Source of the DNA: an uncultured Collinsella sp.
GTDB lineage: Bacteria > Actinomycetota > Coriobacteriia > Coriobacteriales > Coriobacteriaceae
NCBI GenBank assembly: GCA_902474645.1
Contig: CABRWN010000033.1
Coordinates: 1 to 14,873 of the forward strand
Length of the DNA stretch: 14,873 bases
Direction: 5' to 3'
The notes below the pieces were generated by a model that was not told where the DNA came from, did not search any database, and saw nothing but the letters and a program-made list of their open reading frames with translations. Made by a program: the position numbers and the translations under genes. Positions 12,520 through 14,873 of the stretch are shown piece by piece. The first letter of the stretch is position 1. Each line of letters opens with the position of its first letter.

Positions 12520-13590
12520 CTACACCGGGCACGCCACTGTGGGCAAGCCTCGTCGCTCGTCAAAGCCAAAGACGATATTGGCGCACTGGACCGCTTGGCC
12601 CGCAGCGCCCTTGCACAGATTGTCGATGGCGCCCGTCGCCACCAGCACGCCCGCGCGCTTGTTGAGCGCGAGGCCAATCTGGGCAGCGTTGGTGCCGACG
12701 ACCGAAGCCGTCTTGGGCTGCTGGCCGGCATCGAGCACGCGCACAAAGGTGCGACCGGCATAGAACTGCTTGTAATAGTCGACAACGTCCTCAAGAGCCA
12801 AGGAGTCGATGGCCTGCGGCGCGAGCGGCATCGTCACCGTGGAGAGCAGACCACGCTTGAGCGGTGCCAGGTGCGGGGTAAAGACGACGCGATCGGTCAG
12901 GCCAAGGATTTGCTCAATCTCGGGCGTATGGCGATGTTTGCCCACGCCGTAGGCCTCCAAATTCTCGTCGGCGCTGCAAAAATGCGTACGAGCGTTGCAG
13001 GACTTGCCGGCACCCGTCACACCGCTGATGGCATCGACAATCACGGGACCGTTCTCGGCCACCCAGCCCGCACGCACGGCAGGGGCGGCAGCAAGGCTCG
13101 TTGCGGTGGGATAGCAGCCGGCGCAGGCGACCAGCACGGGTTTGCCGTCGGCATGATCGGATGCAGCGGTCTCCAAATCCTGGGAGAACAGCTCGGGCAG
13201 ACCGAAGGCGCGGGTCTTGAGCAACTCGGGGCTCGTGTGCTCGGCGGCATACCAGGCCTCAAAGGTGGCCGGATCGCTCAGGCGATAGTCGGCCGAGAGG
13301 TCAATGCAGGAGACTCCCGCGGCAAGCAGGGCGGGCACCTGAGCCATGGCAGCCGTGTGCGGCACGGCCAAAAATACCGCGTCACAGTTCTTGAGCTCGG
13401 GGGCATCATGCGTCGTGAAGACAAGATCGCTTACGCCGGTGAAGCTCGGGTACACCGCAGACAACGGCTGGCCGGCATCGGCGTTGGACGTAATGGCGAC
13501 AAGTTCAAACTCGGGATGACCGAGCACGAGGCGAATGAGCTCGGCTCCGGCATATCCAGCCGCGCCGACGATTCCAACCTTCAAAGACAT
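12520..13590 (-). CDS. argC: N-acetyl-gamma-glutamyl-phosphate reductase
   Basis: This NADPH-dependent enzyme reduces N-acetylglutamyl phosphate to the semialdehyde, the third step of arginine synthesis. The 356-residue protein opens with a Rossmann motif GIVGAAGYAGAEL (6-18), has FLAVPHTAA (73-81) and DLSADYRL (97-104), the catalytic cysteine C159 in A-C-A-G-C-Y-P-T, and the HLAPLKRG segment. The residues before the cysteine are usually N-P-G-C, here C-A-G-C, a substitution next to the active site. ATG 13590 has AAGGAG 6 nt upstream. It is the first gene of the arginine operon and is preceded by an operator-like inverted repeat. Confidence 0.95.
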   Translation of the reverse strand: MSLKVGIVGAAGYAGAELIRLVLGHPEFELVAITSNADAGQPLSAVYPSFTGVSDLVFTTHDAPELKNCDAVFLAVPHTAAMAQVPALLAAGVSCIDLSADYRLSDPATFEAWYAAEHTSPELLKTRAFGLPELFSQDLETAASDHADGKPVLVACAGCYPTATSLAAAPAVRAGWVAENGPVIVDAISGVTGAGKSCNARTHFCSADENLEAYGVGKHRHTPEIEQILGLTDRVVFTPHLAPLKRGLLSTVTMPLAPQAIDSLALEDVVDYYKQFYAGRTFVRVLDAGQQPKTASVVGTNAAQIGLALNKRAGVLVATGAIDNLCKGAAGQAVQCANIVFGFDERRGLPTVACPV

Positions 13591-13676
13591 ATCAGACTCC
13601 TTGTCTGCGATTTATGCACCGATGCGCATTTCGCAGCTGTCGTTATGAAGTGGGTTGAAACTTTAGCACCAAAAGA

Positions 13677-13711
13677 TGCATGAATACGTAAATGGTTTAC
13701 ATATTCATGCA
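13677..13711. promoter_or_regulatory. Inverted repeat upstream of argC, probable ArgR operator
   Basis: Two 16-nt arms (13677-13692 and 13696-13711) are reverse complements with one mismatch and a 3-nt centre. Each arm contains TGAATA/TATTCA within CATGAATA, which resembles the ARG-box half site (TGAAT..ATTCA) bound by ArgR hexamers. It lies 87 nt before the argC start, where a repressor of argCJBD would act. No argR gene is in the window, and the wide spacing of the half sites differs from a single classical ARG box. Confidence 0.6.
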
Positions 13712-13756
13712 TTGAAACATTCCCGACACATTCGCTTGAAGGAATTGACAAATGGA

Positions 13757-13810
13757 GCGGGCCCCGTATTGACCGGCACTCCTTACGGTGCCGGGCAACA
13801 CGGGGCCCGC
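13757..13810. terminator. GC-rich nested two-stem structure between PPOX gene and argC
   Basis: The outer arms GCGGGCCCCGT (13757-13767) and ACGGGGCCCGC (13800-13810) pair over 11 bp without a mismatch; the inner arms CCGGCAC (13773-13779) and GTGCCGG (13788-13794) pair over 7 bp. The two stems are joined by a 5/5 internal loop (ATTGA and GCAAC). On the minus strand only CTCCATTTG follows, so it lacks a true U-tract. It probably ends or stabilises the PPOX transcript and insulates the arginine promoter; a dispersed repeat is also possible. Confidence 0.5.
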
Positions 13811-13847
13811 CCATGCGAAAACTAAGTTGTTAGGATGAGCCAGCTGG

Positions 13848-14258
13848 CTAGAGCTCGACCGGCACCCATTCGTCGTGATTGCAGATAAAAGCCTTGGGAT
13901 CCTCGACACTAAAGAAGACGAGCGTGGGATCGTTAGGTCCCTCATAGTGCTCGCTCAAGCGCTCAAGATGCTTCCAACCGGCCTCGCGCATTTCACTCGA
14001 AGCCCGGTCTTCCAGCCCCGCACGCCCGCGCAGGATCAACCAACCATGGCCCGGCCACCAACTCGTGGCCTCAAAGCGCTGGTTTTGCAGCAGCTCCTGC
14101 CACACATCTTTGGTGCGCGCCGTCACAAACCACAGCTTGCCGTCTTGAATCTGCGCAAACGAAAACGGACGCACATGCGGCTGCCCGTCCACACTCGTCG
14201 CCAGATACCACGCCGGCACCGACGTCAGATACTCCAGCACCGTATTCAATCCGTCCAC
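13848..14258 (-). CDS. Pyridoxamine 5'-phosphate oxidase-like flavoprotein (paralogue 1)
   Basis: A 136-residue soluble protein of the split-barrel, FMN- or F420-binding PPOX-like family. It shows the family pattern: a short helix, VPAWYLATS at the first strand, HVRPFSF, then DGKLWFVTARTKDVWQEL and a W-I-L-G strand pattern. It is too short and lacks the C-terminal motif of true PdxH, so pyridoxine synthesis is not expected; an oxidoreductase or haem/flavin-handling role is possible. The start is GTG at 14258 with AGGAGG 4 nt upstream. It is a clear paralogue of the next gene upstream, 44 nt away, and the two are probably one transcript. Its stop overlaps the 12-bp palindrome AGCCAGCTGGCT (13838-13849). 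Confidence 0.8.
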   Translation of the reverse strand: MDGLNTVLEYLTSVPAWYLATSVDGQPHVRPFSFAQIQDGKLWFVTARTKDVWQELLQNQRFEATSWWPGHGWLILRGRAGLEDRASSEMREAGWKHLERLSEHYEGPNDPTLVFFSVEDPKAFICNHDEWVPVEL

Positions 14259-14302
14259 GTTTCCTCCTGTACTAGCCAGTTTGGGAGCCTGGCTTATGTG
14301 AG

Positions 14303-14749
14303 CTAGAGCTCCAGGCGCTCCTCGCTGCCGTCGATATCACAGAACCGCGCGGCAATGTTGCGGACCGAAAAGAAAGCAAGGCGGCCGTCGTTGGCACTCT
14401 CGTGTTCCTCGCCGATGCCCATCATGTGCCTAAAACCCGCTTGACGCACCCTGTCGCTCGCAACTGCGTCGTCCTCAAGTGCGGCCTCGCCGGTCAACAC
14501 GATCCAACATTCCCCCGGCTTCCAGCCCGAGAGCTCAAACTTGGGATTCGCACTCAGCTCCGCCCACACATCTTTGTCGCGCGACGTACAAAACCACAGC
14601 TTACCGTCATCGACCATGGCAAACGAAAACGGCCTCACGCGAGGCTGATGCCCGTCGGCCACATCGGTCGTGGCCAGATACCACGCCGGAATGCGCCTGA
14701 GATACGAACAGGCGCGCTCAAGCTGAGCCGTGCGGTCGTTGTCGGTCAT
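14303..14749 (-). CDS. Pyridoxamine 5'-phosphate oxidase-like flavoprotein (paralogue 2)
   Basis: A 148-residue relative of the downstream neighbour, with the same blocks in the same order: IPAWYLATT, RVRPFSFAMVDDGKLWF, SRDKDVWAEL, W.PGECWIVLTGEAALEDD and a late FFSVRNIAA strand. No signal peptide or membrane segment is seen. The ATG at 14749 has AAGGGG upstream. It differs from paralogue 1 by a few extra residues at the N-terminus and in the first hairpin. The substrate is unknown; the family usually binds flavin at a dimer interface. It starts 30 nt after the stop of a membrane-protein gene, but no promoter was found to decide whether they are linked. Confidence 0.8.
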   Translation of the reverse strand: MTDNDRTAQLERACSYLRRIPAWYLATTDVADGHQPRVRPFSFAMVDDGKLWFCTSRDKDVWAELSANPKFELSGWKPGECWIVLTGEAALEDDAVASDRVRQAGFRHMMGIGEEHESANDGRLAFFSVRNIAARFCDIDGSEERLEL

Positions 14750-14779
14750 AGGGACCCCTTTTCTGCGCTCGAATCGCGC

Positions 14780-14873
14780 CTAAACAAGTTGAAGATTGAT
14801 GACGATGACGCAGATGAGCAGCAACGCCGTCACCACCGCCGCCAACGCATCGCCGCGGCCAAATGCAAGCGCA
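14780..14873 (-). CDS. C-terminal end of a membrane protein (possible ABC transporter permease)
   Basis: Only the last 30 codons and the TAG stop are in the window. The peptide reads ALAFGRGDALAAVVTALLL followed by ICVIVINLQLV, one strongly hydrophobic segment running to the C-terminus after a short Gly-Arg-Gly-Asp turn. A final transmembrane helix ending in an I-N-L pattern is common in binding-protein-dependent transporter permeases such as the PstA/PstC type, but the fragment is far too short to name the family. Confidence 0.5.
   Translation of the reverse strand, partial: ALAFGRGDALAAVVTALLLICVIVINLQLV

Noticed and set aside
11384..13683. Long plus-strand open frames opposite argJ and argC
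   Set aside because: Antisense shadows; products are low-complexity and overlap one another.
13838..13849. 12-bp palindrome AGCCAGCTGGCT at the PPOX stop codon
   Set aside because: Perfect but short, with no loop or U-run and no partner site; chance in GC-rich DNA is likely.

Overview
The window is GC-rich chromosomal DNA whose protein genes all lie on the minus strand; the only plus-strand gene is a tRNA. Gene content, codon use, good Shine-Dalgarno sites and the argCJBD and murI-rph-rdgB-dtd layouts suggest a gut-type Coriobacteriia (Actinomycetota), most like Collinsella. That taxonomic call is an inference from style and content; no marker gene here proves it.

Reading in the direction of transcription (right to left): at the right edge is the C-terminal end of a membrane protein (14780-14873), then two tandem paralogous PPOX-family flavoproteins (14303-14749, 13848-14258). 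A GC-rich two-stem structure (13757-13810) and a near-perfect 35-bp inverted repeat resembling ArgR operators (13677-13711) precede the arginine operon argC-argJ-argB-argD (13590 to 8702), which makes ornithine from glutamate by the recycling acetyl route. A long hairpin follows argD.

From 8701 down to 7828 there is no protein gene. This non-coding island holds a plus-strand tRNA-Val(UAC) with an extended -10 promoter and terminator. A perfect 67-bp second copy of the tRNA 3' end plus terminator lies 185 bp downstream. Two inverted T-arm-like motifs, a run of small GC hairpins and a 207-bp AT-rich segment bounded by 28-nt imperfect inverted repeats follow. It is the part of the window that looks most like a mobile-element scar.

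Next come asnB (glutamine-dependent asparagine synthetase) with a terminator, and then a probable operon with a good promoter overlapping that terminator: murE-like ligase, a HAD-IIB phosphatase, murI, rph, rdgB and dtd. This joins peptidoglycan precursor synthesis (MurE, MurI) to tRNA 3' maturation (RNase PH), nucleotide-pool cleaning (RdgB) and D-aminoacyl-tRNA proofreading (Dtd). MurI makes D-glutamate and Dtd removes D-amino acids from tRNA, a sensible pairing. The left edge carries the start of a Veg-family gene with its own promoter.

Most of the window is housekeeping. The points worth a second look are the tRNA-linked duplication, the inverted-repeat element, the repeat at the end of rph, the operator-like repeat and two-stem structure before argC, and the altered amino-acid-specificity motif in the MurE homologue. 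I see no clear new defence or biosynthetic system.
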